Shown one piece after another: positions 16,095 to 24,969 of a stretch of 64,000 nt of DNA; position 1 is the first letter of the stretch, and every line of letters begins with the position of its first letter. Position numbers and translations under genes: made by a program. The notes under the pieces are model-generated. The model was not told where the DNA came from. It saw nothing but the letters and a program-made list of their open reading frames with translations, and ran no database searches. Source of the stretch: Fusobacterium varium. GTDB taxonomy: Bacteria; Fusobacteriota; Fusobacteriia; Fusobacteriales; Fusobacteriaceae. The stretch spans positions 3,162,001-3,226,000 of the forward strand of contig AP017968.1 of assembly GCA_002356455.1 (NCBI GenBank), read 5' to 3'.

Positions 16095-16655
16095 ATGTCG
16101 TTAATTGGTAAAAAAGTATCAGAATTTAAAACAATGGCCTACCATATGGGAGACTTTAAAGAAATAACTAATGAATCTATGAAAGGGAAATGGGCAGCAG
16201 TGGTATTTTATCCAGCTGATTTCACATTTGTATGTCCTACAGAGCTTGAGGATCTGGCAGAACATTATGAACAATTTAAATCTGAAGGATGTGAAGTATA
16301 TTCAGTTTCTACAGATACTCACTTCGTACATAAAGCATGGCATGATACATCAGATAGAATAAAAAAAGTTCAATATCCTATGCTTGCTGATCCTACTGGA
16401 AAATTAGCTAGAGATTTTGAAGTTATGATAGAAGAAGAAGGTTTAGCTTTAAGAGGAAGCTTTATCATCAATCCAGAAGGAGTTATCGTTGCTTATGAAG
16501 TACATGATAATGGTATCGGAAGAGAAGCTGGAGAACTACTTAGAAAACTTCAAGCTGCTAAATTTGTAGCTGAGCATGGAGAAGTTTGTCCTGCAAAATG
16601 GAAGCCTGGTAGTGACACTATAAAACCAACTATTGACCTTGTTGGAAAACTTTAA
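16095..16655 (+). CDS. ahpC: Alkyl hydroperoxide reductase subunit C (2-Cys peroxiredoxin)
   Basis: A 186-residue AhpC. The peroxidatic Cys47 lies in FVCPTELEDL and the resolving Cys165 in GEVCPAKWKPG, the AhpC1-type signature; this is the standard length. It reduces hydrogen and alkyl peroxides, with electrons from an AhpF-type flavoprotein, here the gene 88 bases downstream. A short hairpin between the two may reduce but not abolish read-through. Expression is probably peroxide-responsive, given a strong promoter and a PerR-like palindrome upstream. RBS AAGGAGGAAG precedes ATG 16095. Confidence 0.96.
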   Translation: MSLIGKKVSEFKTMAYHMGDFKEITNESMKGKWAAVVFYPADFTFVCPTELEDLAEHYEQFKSEGCEVYSVSTDTHFVHKAWHDTSDRIKKVQYPMLADPTGKLARDFEVMIEEEGLALRGSFIINPEGVIVAYEVHDNGIGREAGELLRKLQAAKFVAEHGEVCPAKWKPGSDTIKPTIDLVGKL

Positions 16656-16663
16656 AAATATAA

Positions 16664-16711
16664 AAGAGGAAGACTGATAGAGATTTATTCAGAAGTCTCC
16701 TCTTTTTTTAG
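16664..16711 (+). terminator. Hairpin between ahpC and reductase gene
   Basis: AAGAGGA-AGACT / AGTCT-CCTCTT with a bulge and T-run. It may be partial, setting a higher ahpC than reductase level. Confidence 0.65.
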
Positions 16712-16743
16712 ATATAATTTTTTAATAATAGAAAGGAAAAAAT

Positions 16744-18375
16744 ATGGAAAAAATTTATGATTTAATAGTAATAGGTGGAGGTCCTTCTGGATTATCTACA
16801 GGTATATATGCTGGAAGAGCTATGTTAGATGTTCTTATCATAGAAAAGGATAAAGCTGGGGGACAAATATGTTTGACTAATGAAATAGTTAATTACCCTG
16901 GAATAACTGAAATATCAGGAAGTGAATTTGGAACTCAGCTGAAAAAACAAGCTGAAAACTTTGGAGTAGAATTTGTTTCTGATGAAGTAAAAGATATGGA
17001 TTTTTCCCAAGATATAAAAACTATAAAAACATCTTCTGGTGAATATAAAGCTCTTTCAATAGTACTTGCTACTGGTGCTTCTCCTAGAAAACTGAATTTC
17101 CCAGGAGAAGAAGAATATACTGGAAGAGGTGTAGCATATTGTGCTACTTGTGATGGAGAATTTTTTACTGGAATGGAAGTTTTCGTGGTAGGAGCTGGCT
17201 TTGCTGCTGCTGAAGAAGCTATATTTCTTACAAAATATGCTACAAAAGTTACTATAATTGCAAGAGAACCTGAATTTACTTGTGCTAAATCAATAGCTGA
17301 AAAGGTTTTAAATCACCCTAAAATAGAAGTGAGATTCAACACTGAACTTCTTGAAGCTAAAGGAGATATTCAGTTAAGAAGTGCTGTATTTAAAAACAAT
17401 ATAACTGGAGAAATATCTGAGTATAAAGCTAAAGATGGAAAATCTTTTGGAATATTTATCTTTGTAGGATATGAGCCTCAAAGTAAACTTTTCAAAAATC
17501 ACATAGAGCTTGATCAATATGGATTTATTCCTACTGATGGAGATTTACAAACTAATGTAAAAGGTGTATATGCAGCTGGAGATATCAGACCTAAAAAGCT
17601 TAGACAACTTGTAACTGCTGTATCAGATGGTGCTGTTGCTGCTGTAAATATTGAAAAATATGTACATGATTTGAGAGAAAAACTTGGATTAGTAAAAGAG
17701 GAGAAAGAAAATGAAAATACTTCTCAAGCTCAAATTAAAGATGTAGAATTACTTGACAGCAGTCTGAAAGAACAGCTTGGAGATATTGTTTCAAGATTTG
17801 AAAACAATATTGAACTTGTTGTTATAAAAGATTCTACTGTGGAAAAATCTTCAATGATTGAAGCTATGGTAAAAGAAATATGTTCTGTTTCAAATAAGCT
17901 GAAATTCACTTCTTTTGAAAAAGGAGAAAATCCTGAATTTGAAAAGAAAATTAAAGCAGACAGATTTCCTACAATAGCTATTTTAGATAAAAATGGCTAT
18001 TTCTCTGGAATAAAATTCTCTTCTCTTCCTAGTGGACATGAATTGAATTCTTTTATTCTTGCTATGTACAATATTGCAGGTCCAGGTCAAAAAATATCTG
18101 ATAATACTATGAAGAATATTAAAAATATCTCTTCTCCTGTAAGTATAAAAATAGGTATATCACTCAGCTGTACTAAGTGTCCAGAAACTGTTCAGGCAGC
18201 ACAGAAGATAGCTATAGAAAACAAGAATGTAAATGTAGAGGTTATTGATGTATTTACATTCCCAGATTTCAAAGAAAAGTATGATATTATGAGTGTTCCA
18301 GCTATGATAATTAATGACAAAGATATTTTCTTTGGGCAAAAAAATATAGATGAAGTAATAGAAATATTGAAATAG
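16744..18375 (+). CDS. AhpF-like thioredoxin reductase with C-terminal thioredoxin-fold domains
   Basis: A 543-residue flavoprotein. Residues 1-315 are thioredoxin-reductase: FAD motif GGGPSG (11-16), redox pair CATC (Cys133/Cys136), an NADPH-binding VVGAGFAAAEEA segment, and GVYAAGDIR with FAD contact. Residues ~330-543 form a tandem thioredoxin-like domain like the N-terminal domain of AhpF, with CTKCPETVQ (Cys476/Cys479) as its active pair and the cis-Pro loop SVPAM. In E. coli AhpF these domains come in the opposite order, so this is a domain permutation. It would move electrons from NAD(P)H to AhpC just upstream. Confidence 0.9.
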   Translation: MEKIYDLIVIGGGPSGLSTGIYAGRAMLDVLIIEKDKAGGQICLTNEIVNYPGITEISGSEFGTQLKKQAENFGVEFVSDEVKDMDFSQDIKTIKTSSGEYKALSIVLATGASPRKLNFPGEEEYTGRGVAYCATCDGEFFTGMEVFVVGAGFAAAEEAIFLTKYATKVTIIAREPEFTCAKSIAEKVLNHPKIEVRFNTELLEAKGDIQLRSAVFKNNITGEISEYKAKDGKSFGIFIFVGYEPQSKLFKNHIELDQYGFIPTDGDLQTNVKGVYAAGDIRPKKLRQLVTAVSDGAVAAVNIEKYVHDLREKLGLVKEEKENENTSQAQIKDVELLDSSLKEQLGDIVSRFENNIELVVIKDSTVEKSSMIEAMVKEICSVSNKLKFTSFEKGENPEFEKKIKADRFPTIAILDKNGYFSGIKFSSLPSGHELNSFILAMYNIAGPGQKISDNTMKNIKNISSPVSIKIGISLSCTKCPETVQAAQKIAIENKNVNVEVIDVFTFPDFKEKYDIMSVPAMIINDKDIFFGQKNIDEVIEILK

Positions 18376-18379
18376 ATAA

Positions 18380-18419
18380 ATAAAAAAGAGTAATCTTAAT
18401 GAGACTACTCTTTTTTTAA
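18380..18419. terminator. Bidirectional intrinsic terminator
   Basis: AAAAAAGAGTA / TACTCTTTTTTT stem between the reductase (+) and kduD (-). Confidence 0.8.
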
Positions 18420-18421
18420 TT

Positions 18422-19195
18422 TTATCTAACTAGCCAGCCACCATCTACAGCTAATATATGCCCATTTATATAATCTGAAGCTCTGCTTGCTAAAAATACT
18501 ATTGCCCCCATTAAATCAGATGGTTCTGCCCATTTATCTGCTGGTATTCTACTTAGTATTTCAGCATTTCTTTTTTCATCTGCTCTTATAGGTGCTGTAT
18601 TTGCTGTTTTTATATACCCAGGAGCTATTGCATTTACCTGAATATTTTTACAAGCAAGTTCATTAGCAAAAGCCTTAGTCAAACCAGCAACTCCATGCTT
18701 ACTTGCAGTATATGGAGGTACAAATTTTCCACCTTGAAATGAAAGCATTGAAGCTACATTTATTATTTTTCCACTTTCTTGTTTTGCCATTATTTTAGCT
18801 ACATCCTGACTCATATAGTAAACTGCATTCAGATTAATATTCATTACTGCTTCCCAGTCAGAATCTTTATATTCCAGCAAAGGAGCTCTTCTTATAGTTC
18901 CTGCATTATTTACTAATATATCTATTTTCCCATAGACCTTCATACATTCCTCTACTGCTGCACTAACTTGAGCTCTCTCTGTTAAATCTGCTTGAAAAAA
19001 ATGAATTTTTCTTCCTTCAGCCTCTACAAGTTTTCTTGTTTCTTCCCATTCTCTATCATAAGTAGTAACAAATAAATCTGCTCCTGCTTTAGCAAATGCC
19101 ACAACATATGCCTGTCCTAGTCCTGTATTCCCTCCTGTTACAATTACTATTTTTCCTTTCAAAGAGAAAAAGTCCATTGAAAATTCGCTTAACAT
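18422..19195 (-). CDS. kduD: 2-deoxy-D-gluconate 3-dehydrogenase / 2-dehydro-3-deoxy-D-gluconate 5-dehydrogenase
   Basis: A 257-residue short-chain dehydrogenase: TGGNTGLG cofactor loop (20-27), NNAG (94-97), catalytic Ser in ASMLSF and YTASK (161-165), closing with GHILAVDGGW. Overall it fits KduD, which uses NAD(H) to convert 3-deoxy-D-glycero-2,5-hexodiulosonate to KDG. KduI is encoded directly upstream (33-base gap), and the TRAP genes before it form one run, strongly supporting a KduD role over a general SDR. RBS TAGGAGG precedes ATG 19195. Confidence 0.93.
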   Translation of the reverse strand: MLSEFSMDFFSLKGKIVIVTGGNTGLGQAYVVAFAKAGADLFVTTYDREWEETRKLVEAEGRKIHFFQADLTERAQVSAAVEECMKVYGKIDILVNNAGTIRRAPLLEYKDSDWEAVMNINLNAVYYMSQDVAKIMAKQESGKIINVASMLSFQGGKFVPPYTASKHGVAGLTKAFANELACKNIQVNAIAPGYIKTANTAPIRADEKRNAEILSRIPADKWAEPSDLMGAIVFLASRASDYINGHILAVDGGWLVR

Positions 19196-19228
19196 TTTTT
19201 GCCTCCTAATAAAATATATATTCTGCCT

Positions 19229-20059
19229 TTATCTTATATCTTCCATTGCTACGTGATCCATATCTGTAAATGTTTGATTTTCTCCTACCATTCCCCAGAT
19301 AAATGTATAGCTTGCTGTTCCTACGCCACTATGAATTGACCAAGATGGTGATATTACTGCTTCTTCATTTTTCATTACAATATGTCTTGTTTCTTTGGGT
19401 TCACCCATCAAATGAAATATTCTTGTATCTTCTTTCATATCAAAATAAAAATATACTTCCATTCTTCTATCATGAGTATGAGTTGGCATACTATTCCATA
19501 CTGACCCATCTTCCAACATTGTCATTCCCATAACTAATTGGCAAGATTGACATACATCTGGGTGAATATATTGATTTATTGTTCTTTTATTTGAAGTCTC
19601 TATACTTCCTAGCTTTACTTTTCTAGCATCTTCTAAACTTATTTTTACTGTTGAATATTTATGGTGTGCAGGTGCTGAGTTTAGATAAAATTTTGCAGGA
19701 TTTTCACAGTCTACAGATTTAAAGAATACTTCTTTAGTACCCATGCTTACATACATAGCATCTTTATTATTCAATGAAAATTCTTCTCCATCTAAAACAA
19801 CTACTCCAGCTCCTCCTACATTGATAATTCCAAGTTCTCTTCTTTCTAAGAAAAAGTTAGAACCTAATTCCTTGCTTCCTTCCAGTTTTAATACATCTCC
19901 ATGAGGACAAGCTCCTCCTACTATAATTCTATCTATATGTGAATATACTAATTTTATATTATCTGATGTAAATAAATCTTCTATTAAGTATTCCTCTCTC
20001 AATCTCTCTGTATCATAATCTTTTGCATCTTTATTGCTTGAAGCATAACGAATTTCCAT
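19229..20059 (-). CDS. kduI: 5-dehydro-4-deoxy-D-glucuronate isomerase
   Basis: A 276-residue cupin-type isomerase of standard KduI length. The metal-binding region MPTHTHDRRMEVYFYFD (~192-208) provides His and Glu ligands, with HSGVGT (~242) as the further His. N-terminal MEIRYASSNKDAKDYDTERLREEYL is typical KduI. It converts 5-keto-4-deoxyuronate (from unsaturated uronic acids) to DKII, which KduD then reduces. Located in a five-gene unit with TRAP transporter and KduD; the substrate source may be host glycosaminoglycan or plant pectin oligomers cleaved elsewhere. Confidence 0.95.
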   Translation of the reverse strand: MEIRYASSNKDAKDYDTERLREEYLIEDLFTSDNIKLVYSHIDRIIVGGACPHGDVLKLEGSKELGSNFFLERRELGIINVGGAGVVVLDGEEFSLNNKDAMYVSMGTKEVFFKSVDCENPAKFYLNSAPAHHKYSTVKISLEDARKVKLGSIETSNKRTINQYIHPDVCQSCQLVMGMTMLEDGSVWNSMPTHTHDRRMEVYFYFDMKEDTRIFHLMGEPKETRHIVMKNEEAVISPSWSIHSGVGTASYTFIWGMVGENQTFTDMDHVAMEDIR

Positions 20060-20103
20060 TTCTCCTCCTCCAATATATAATTTTATATTTTAATTTAACT
20101 TTA

Positions 20104-21411
20104 TTATTTTATCAATCCAAATGCCTGTGGTAATATCAATGAAAATCCTGGTATAAAAGTTACCAAAAATAATATAAGGATTGTTACTGCATAAAATGGC
20201 AGCAGCCATTTAAATACCTCCTCAATACTAACTCGTCCTACCTTGCATCCTGTAAATAAAATCGGTCCAACTGGTGGTGTTATTGTTCCTATACATAAGT
20301 TAAATACAAGCATTATTCCAAAATGAACAGGTGTCATTCCAAATCTTTCTACTATTGGTAAAAAAATTGGAGTAAATATTAAAACTGCAGGTGTAGGATC
20401 CATAAATGTTCCTATCAATAAAAGTATTATATTCATAATTATCAATATTATTATTTTACTGTCAGTTACTCCTAAAAGCAATTCAGCTATTTTTTGAGGT
20501 ATATTTGCAAAAGCCATTACCCATGACATTATAGATGAGACCCCTATCATAAATATTACTATTGCTGTCATTTGAGCAGAACTTAAAAATATTTTAGGTA
20601 AATCACTAAGTTTCATTTCTCTGTATACCAAAGAAAGAATCAACGAATATACAACAGCTATGGCTGAACCCTCTGTTGCTGTAAATACTCCTTTTAAAAT
20701 CCCTCCTATTACAATTATTATTAATAATAAACTTGGAACAGCATCTAATACTGTTTTTACTATTTGTTTTACATTTATATTTCCTTCTGATTTATATTTT
20801 AATTTTTTAGCCATAATTCCAGCAACTGCCATTACTCCCAATCCCCATAGTATTCCAGGCAGATATCCTGCTATAAATAGAGCTGAAATTGAAACGCTCC
20901 CTGCTACTGTTGAATATACAATCAATGTATTGCTTGGAGGAATTAGCATTCCTGTTGGAGCTGAAGATATATTTACTGCTGAACTAAATCTTTTATCATA
21001 TCCTTCTTTTTCTTCTATTGGAGAAATTGTTCCCCCTACTGCTGCAGCTGCAGCTACTCCTGAACCACTTATAGCTCCAAAAAGCATATTTGCGACAACA
21101 TTAGCCTGAGCCAGTGGCCCATAGAATCTTCTTCCAAAAAGTTTTGCACAATTAATAAGCCTTATTGCAATTCCACCAGTATTCATTATATTTCCAGCTA
21201 GAATAAAAAATGGAATTGCCAATAATGAAAAAGAGTTAGTTCCAATAAATACTCTTTGAGCAGATGTTCCCATTGCCCCATCAAATGGCAGTATAACCAG
21301 CATAGCTATTGTTGAAGAAAGTCCTATACTTATACTTATTGGAACTCCTATTGCTAAAAAGATCACTAGTGAAACAAATATAAATATTCCTATTTGCAAA
21401 GCTAAATCCAT
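20104..21411 (-). CDS. TRAP transporter large permease subunit (DctM)
   Basis: A 435-residue membrane protein with about 12 hydrophobic segments and DctM signatures: NSFSLLAIPFFILAGNIM, GSGVAAAAAVGGTISP (conserved large-subunit motif), LIPPSNTLIVYS, PVGPILFTGCKVG. It is the Na+-driven transport subunit. It lies 13 bases after the small permease and 44 bases before kduI on the same strand, so its cargo is probably an unsaturated uronate or related sugar acid. Confidence 0.94.
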   Translation of the reverse strand: MDLALQIGIFIFVSLVIFLAIGVPISISIGLSSTIAMLVILPFDGAMGTSAQRVFIGTNSFSLLAIPFFILAGNIMNTGGIAIRLINCAKLFGRRFYGPLAQANVVANMLFGAISGSGVAAAAAVGGTISPIEEKEGYDKRFSSAVNISSAPTGMLIPPSNTLIVYSTVAGSVSISALFIAGYLPGILWGLGVMAVAGIMAKKLKYKSEGNINVKQIVKTVLDAVPSLLLIIIVIGGILKGVFTATEGSAIAVVYSLILSLVYREMKLSDLPKIFLSSAQMTAIVIFMIGVSSIMSWVMAFANIPQKIAELLLGVTDSKIIILIIMNIILLLIGTFMDPTPAVLIFTPIFLPIVERFGMTPVHFGIMLVFNLCIGTITPPVGPILFTGCKVGRVSIEEVFKWLLPFYAVTILILFLVTFIPGFSLILPQAFGLIK

Positions 21412-21424
21412 AATTTCTCCTTTT

Positions 21425-21904
21425 TTATTCTTCTTCTTTATTAAAAATTATTTTCTTAATATTATATATTACATAGAAGACTATGAAGACTCCACTAATT
21501 GGAATTGCAGAATAAATAATCCCTATCGGTATTTGTAATACTGCATCTACCTGCGTCATTTGCTTCAAAGAAGAAAAATAACCTCCATATATCATTACTC
21601 CCAAAACAAATATTGATATTATTATTTCTTGAATAACATCAATTATTCTTTTTATGTTTTCAGGTGCCATATCCCTTATAAAAGAAATCTGCATATGCTC
21701 TCTTTTTCCAAAAACGTAGGCTGAACCATACATTACTAGCCAAACAAATAAATATTGAGATGTTTGTTCTGTAAAAACACTGGGTTTATTAAAAACATAT
21801 CTAGTTATAACCTGCCATGTTACTAACAGTGTCATTATTCCCATTATGGCGATACAAAAAATTTCTATAATCTTATCAAGAACATTTTTTATTGCTTTCA
21901 TCAT
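21425..21904 (-). CDS. TRAP transporter small permease subunit (DctQ)
   Basis: A 159-residue protein with four hydrophobic helices, with the family pattern TLLVTWQVITRYVFNKPSVFTEQTSQYLFVWLVMYGSAYVFGKREHM, which holds the conserved W...R and E.....(L/F).W. It joins DctM in the inner membrane. GGAGAT RBS lies before the doubled ATG at 21904. It sits between the solute-binding protein gene and the large permease gene, the usual DctPQM order. Confidence 0.93.
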   Translation of the reverse strand: MMKAIKNVLDKIIEIFCIAIMGIMTLLVTWQVITRYVFNKPSVFTEQTSQYLFVWLVMYGSAYVFGKREHMQISFIRDMAPENIKRIIDVIQEIIISIFVLGVMIYGGYFSSLKQMTQVDAVLQIPIGIIYSAIPISGVFIVFYVIYNIKKIIFNKEEE

Positions 21905-21927
21905 TTTATCTCCTTACTTAAATAAGA

Positions 21928-22932
21928 TTATTTTGCTAATTCTCTTACTTTAGCATATATATCTTTAGTCAGTTCAGAAGAATTAGCCACTTCTTCCTGT
22001 AAAGGTTTTACTCTTTCTTGAAATGGTTTAATATCTACCTCAATAAATTTTGCTCCATTTTCTATTGCAATTTTTTTAGCTGCCTCCACATTTTCATTCC
22101 ATACTTCAAATTCATTTTCAATAGTTTGTTTCATTAAATCATCAAATATTTTTCTATTTTCTGAAGACATTCCATTATATAATTTTTCATTAATAATAAT
22201 TAAATCTGGAACCATCAAATGATTAGTATAAGAAAAATAAGGTGCTATTTCATAGTGTTTTAAATCTACATAAGTTACTTCATTATTTTCTCCACCTTCT
22301 ATAACTCCCTGTTGAACTGCTGTATAAACTTCTCCCTGCCCCATAGGAGTTCCTATTCCTCCCATATAATCTACCATTTTCTTCATTGTATCTGACTGCA
22401 TCACTCTAAATTTATACCCTTTTAAATCCTCTGGTTTCATCATTGGTTTATCTGTATAAAGACATCTAGCTCCTGCTGTAAATGCTCCTATTACCTCAAA
22501 TCCGCTTGAAGAAACAGATTTAAATAATGGTTCTAATACATCTGATAAAAAAACTTTTTTCTGATGCTCTAAATTATCATATAAATATGGCAGCCCTATA
22601 ACACTAAAATCTTTATTAAAGCTTTCAACAACTGGATTCCCTACTACTGACATTTGAATAACTCCATTTTGCACCAGTTCAGCTGTTGCTCTTTGATCTC
22701 CCAATAAAGCATTTGGAGATATTTCTAATTTATAAGCTCCTTTTGTCTGTTCTTCCAATTGATTGCTGAATTTTGTTAATGCTTTATATTGAGGATGGTT
22801 TTCTGATTGATTAAAAGCAACTTTTAAAACTTGAGTTTTAACTTTTTCTTCAGCTGCAGTTTCTTTTTCCTTTGAACATCCAATAAACATCCCTATAAGC
22901 AGCAAACTTCCTGCAAATAATATTTTTTTCAT
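21928..22932 (-). CDS. TRAP transporter solute-binding lipoprotein (DctP)
   Basis: A 334-residue protein with a lipoprotein signal (KKILFAGSLLLIGMFIGC, Cys at ~19). The mature protein follows the DctP fold: LKVAFNQSENHPQYKAL near the start, LGDQRATAELVQNGVIQM, the ligand carboxylate-binding Arg region (GYKFRVMQSDTMKKMVDYMGG), PMGQGEVYTAVQQGVIEGGEN and a distal helix. This subset typically binds sugar acids. It is first in the dctPQM-kduI-kduD unit, divergent from an IclR regulator gene, and its transcript start lies at a palindrome likely bound by that regulator. Confidence 0.93.
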   Translation of the reverse strand: MKKILFAGSLLLIGMFIGCSKEKETAAEEKVKTQVLKVAFNQSENHPQYKALTKFSNQLEEQTKGAYKLEISPNALLGDQRATAELVQNGVIQMSVVGNPVVESFNKDFSVIGLPYLYDNLEHQKKVFLSDVLEPLFKSVSSSGFEVIGAFTAGARCLYTDKPMMKPEDLKGYKFRVMQSDTMKKMVDYMGGIGTPMGQGEVYTAVQQGVIEGGENNEVTYVDLKHYEIAPYFSYTNHLMVPDLIIINEKLYNGMSSENRKIFDDLMKQTIENEFEVWNENVEAAKKIAIENGAKFIEVDIKPFQERVKPLQEEVANSSELTKDIYAKVRELAK

Positions 22933-22969
22933 TTGTGAGCCCCCTCTGAATTTATTTCTTAGTTTTGTT

Positions 22970-23035
22970 CTTATTTGCGAACAAGTTCGTAAATAAGTAT
23001 AAATAAAATATACTCTAAGTTTTTTAATAAGTCAA
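22970..23035 (-). promoter_or_regulatory. Promoter and palindromic operator of the TRAP-kdu operon
   Basis: On the minus strand TTGACT (23035-23030), 17-base spacer, TATATT (23012-23007) form a good promoter. The predicted start near 23000 is followed at once by a palindrome, 22970-22997, with arms CTTATTTGCGAAC and GTTCGTAAATAAG (12 of 13 paired) around AA. It is the obvious site for the divergent IclR-type repressor. Confidence 0.7.
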
Positions 23036-23191
23036 GTATTATTTTAATTTTTTATTATCATATTATGGATTTTAAGTCCTATAAAAATACAAAAATTCTA
23101 TCTAAATTTTTAGACTTTAAATTTTAATAGCTTTTTCTTATTTTTTTTGTTAAGATATTAAATAGAATTATTTTTAAGAAAGAAGGAAAAG

Positions 23192-23965
23192 ATGGAAACT
23201 TTATTACATAATCCTACAGAGAGAGTCACTAATATTTTAAAAATTATAGCTAAAAATTCTGATAAATTAAATTTTTCAAGCATTTCAAAATTAACTAATA
23301 TGCCTAAAAGCACCTTATCTCCAATTTTAAAAACCTTAGTTGAACTTGAATTTCTAGTTTTAGATCCTATTTCTCAAACTTATTCCATTGGTTTAGCCAC
23401 TTTTCAGGTAGGACAAGCTTATTTAGAAAATGTAAATGGTCTTGAAATTATAAAATCCCATATGAGATCAATAGTTGCCCAATGTAATGAAACTTGTCAA
23501 ATAGGAATAAATCACAATAATGAAGTTCTTTATTTAACAAAAGTTGAATGCTCTCTCCCTATAAAGTTAATGTCCTCTATTGGAAGAAATCTTCCTTTAT
23601 ATTGTACAGGGCTTGGAAGAGTACTTCTCTGTGAGTATTCAGAAGATGAAATAAGAAATTTATATTCTGATGGAATGAATCAATTTACAGAAAATACTGT
23701 CACAAATATAGAAGAACTACTTGAAATCGTAAAAAAAGCTAAAATCAATAAATTCGCTGAAGAATTTGGAGAGGTTACTTCTGATGCATGCTGCATAGCT
23801 GTTCCTATAATAATAAATAATAAAATAAATGCTGCTATGGGTGTCAGTCTGCCAATTTTTAGAGCTAATCAAGAAGATATTTTAAAAATAAAAAATCTTT
23901 TAAAAGAACATTCGTTATTAATTTCAAAAGAATTAGAAAATTTAAATATAAAAAGCATTATTTAA
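23192..23965 (+). CDS. IclR family transcriptional regulator (KdgR-like)
   Basis: A 257-residue IclR-type protein: N-terminal winged helix (~10-65: ERVTNILKIIAKNSDKLNFSSISKLTNMPKSTLSPILKTL) then an effector domain with CNETCQIGINHNNEVLYLTKVE (~100-125), SSIGRNLPLYCTGLGRVLL (128-147, the IclR signature region) and SDACCIAVPI (~195-205). Such regulators often repress uronate-catabolic operons in response to KDG. Its divergent position beside dctPQM-kduI-kduD and a nearby palindrome support that role; the effector is inferred. Confidence 0.9.
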   Translation: METLLHNPTERVTNILKIIAKNSDKLNFSSISKLTNMPKSTLSPILKTLVELEFLVLDPISQTYSIGLATFQVGQAYLENVNGLEIIKSHMRSIVAQCNETCQIGINHNNEVLYLTKVECSLPIKLMSSIGRNLPLYCTGLGRVLLCEYSEDEIRNLYSDGMNQFTENTVTNIEELLEIVKKAKINKFAEEFGEVTSDACCIAVPIIINNKINAAMGVSLPIFRANQEDILKIKNLLKEHSLLISKELENLNIKSII

Positions 23966-24014
23966 TAAAAAATATAAATTATTTTATAGGTTTTTGTTAA
24001 CTTTTACTTTAATA

Positions 24015-24053
24015 GAAAAAGCTGACATGAAAAAATTCAAGTCAGCTTTTTTA
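24015..24053 (+). terminator. Intrinsic terminator after IclR gene
   Basis: AAAAAGCTGAC / GTCAGCTTTTTT stem with 14-base loop. Confidence 0.85.
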
Positions 24054-24102
24054 GTGATAATAATTGAGCTATTCTAAGCTTGGAACAGCTCTCTTTTTTA
24101 TT

Positions 24103-24951
24103 TTAACTTAATACTTCATTTTCTTCTTTATCTACAGCTTCATCTAAAATTCTTTTTAGATTAAAGATTGTTTTTTTCTCCAAAGGATGAACTGCATTTG
24201 GAGCTATTTCACACAGTGGGTCAAGTACAAAGCTTCTATCACACATCCATGGATGAGGTACAGCCAAATCATCTTCTTCTATTACTTCTTTATCAAAAAG
24301 GAGTATATCTATATCAATAATTCTAGGTCCCCATTTTTTTATTCTCTTTCTTCCCATCTCTTCTTCTATTCCCAAAAGTTTTTCTAAAAGCTCATGAGGG
24401 TATAGAAGTGTTTTTACTTCAAGACAGACATTAAGAAAATCATCCTGTTCCATTACTCCAAAAGGTTCTGTTTCAATGATAGTACTTATTTTTGTAACAC
24501 TTGTATTTTTAAGTTCTTTTATCTTTTCTACAGCAGTAAGAATATTTTGTTTCTTATCTCCCATATTTGAGCCAATAGAAAGATATACAGTATGTCTTTT
24601 TCTTATTATCTCTACAGCTACATTTTCAAAATGCATCTGCAAAGGTGCCCAAGGTTTCTTCACTGTTACTTTTACTTCAGAAATCAAAGGATATTTACTT
24701 AATATCATCTCTGCTATATCTTCAGCACAAGTTTCAATTAAATCTATGCTTTTCCCAGTAAATATTTCTCCTATATCATTAGCTACAAGTCCATAATGAG
24801 TAGACTTTTTCAAATTACCAGTCTTCCCAGCTTCTCTTGTTGATGTTGTCATCTCTGCTGAAACCAGAAACTTCTGTCCCAGTTTCTTTTCTTCTGGGAA
24901 TACTCCATGATATGCTATAAATTCAAGGTTGTTGATATATATTTTATCCAT
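24103..24951 (-). CDS. folBK: Bifunctional dihydroneopterin aldolase / HPPK
   Basis: A 282-residue fusion. Residues 1-118 are FolB (DKIYINNLEFIAYHGVFPEEKKLGQKF, then ESAEDIAEMILSKYP-type helix and KVTVKKPWAPL). Residues ~122-282 are FolK: YLSIGSNMGDK, ETEPFG, GPRIIDIDILLF, VPHPWMCDRSFVL. It makes 6-hydroxymethyl-dihydropterin and its pyrophosphate, the partner for FolP. I start it at ATG 24951 because GGAG lies 6 bases upstream; ATG 24963, four codons earlier, has no RBS. It follows folE by 18 bases in the same unit. Confidence 0.93.
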   Translation of the reverse strand: MDKIYINNLEFIAYHGVFPEEKKLGQKFLVSAEMTTSTREAGKTGNLKKSTHYGLVANDIGEIFTGKSIDLIETCAEDIAEMILSKYPLISEVKVTVKKPWAPLQMHFENVAVEIIRKRHTVYLSIGSNMGDKKQNILTAVEKIKELKNTSVTKISTIIETEPFGVMEQDDFLNVCLEVKTLLYPHELLEKLLGIEEEMGRKRIKKWGPRIIDIDILLFDKEVIEEDDLAVPHPWMCDRSFVLDPLCEIAPNAVHPLEKKTIFNLKRILDEAVDKEENEVLS

Positions 24952-24969
24952 GACATTCTCCATAAAATT

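Noticed and set aside
20660-21109. Antisense frame in the TRAP large permease gene
   Set aside because: Shadow frame; composition mirrors the membrane protein on the other strand.
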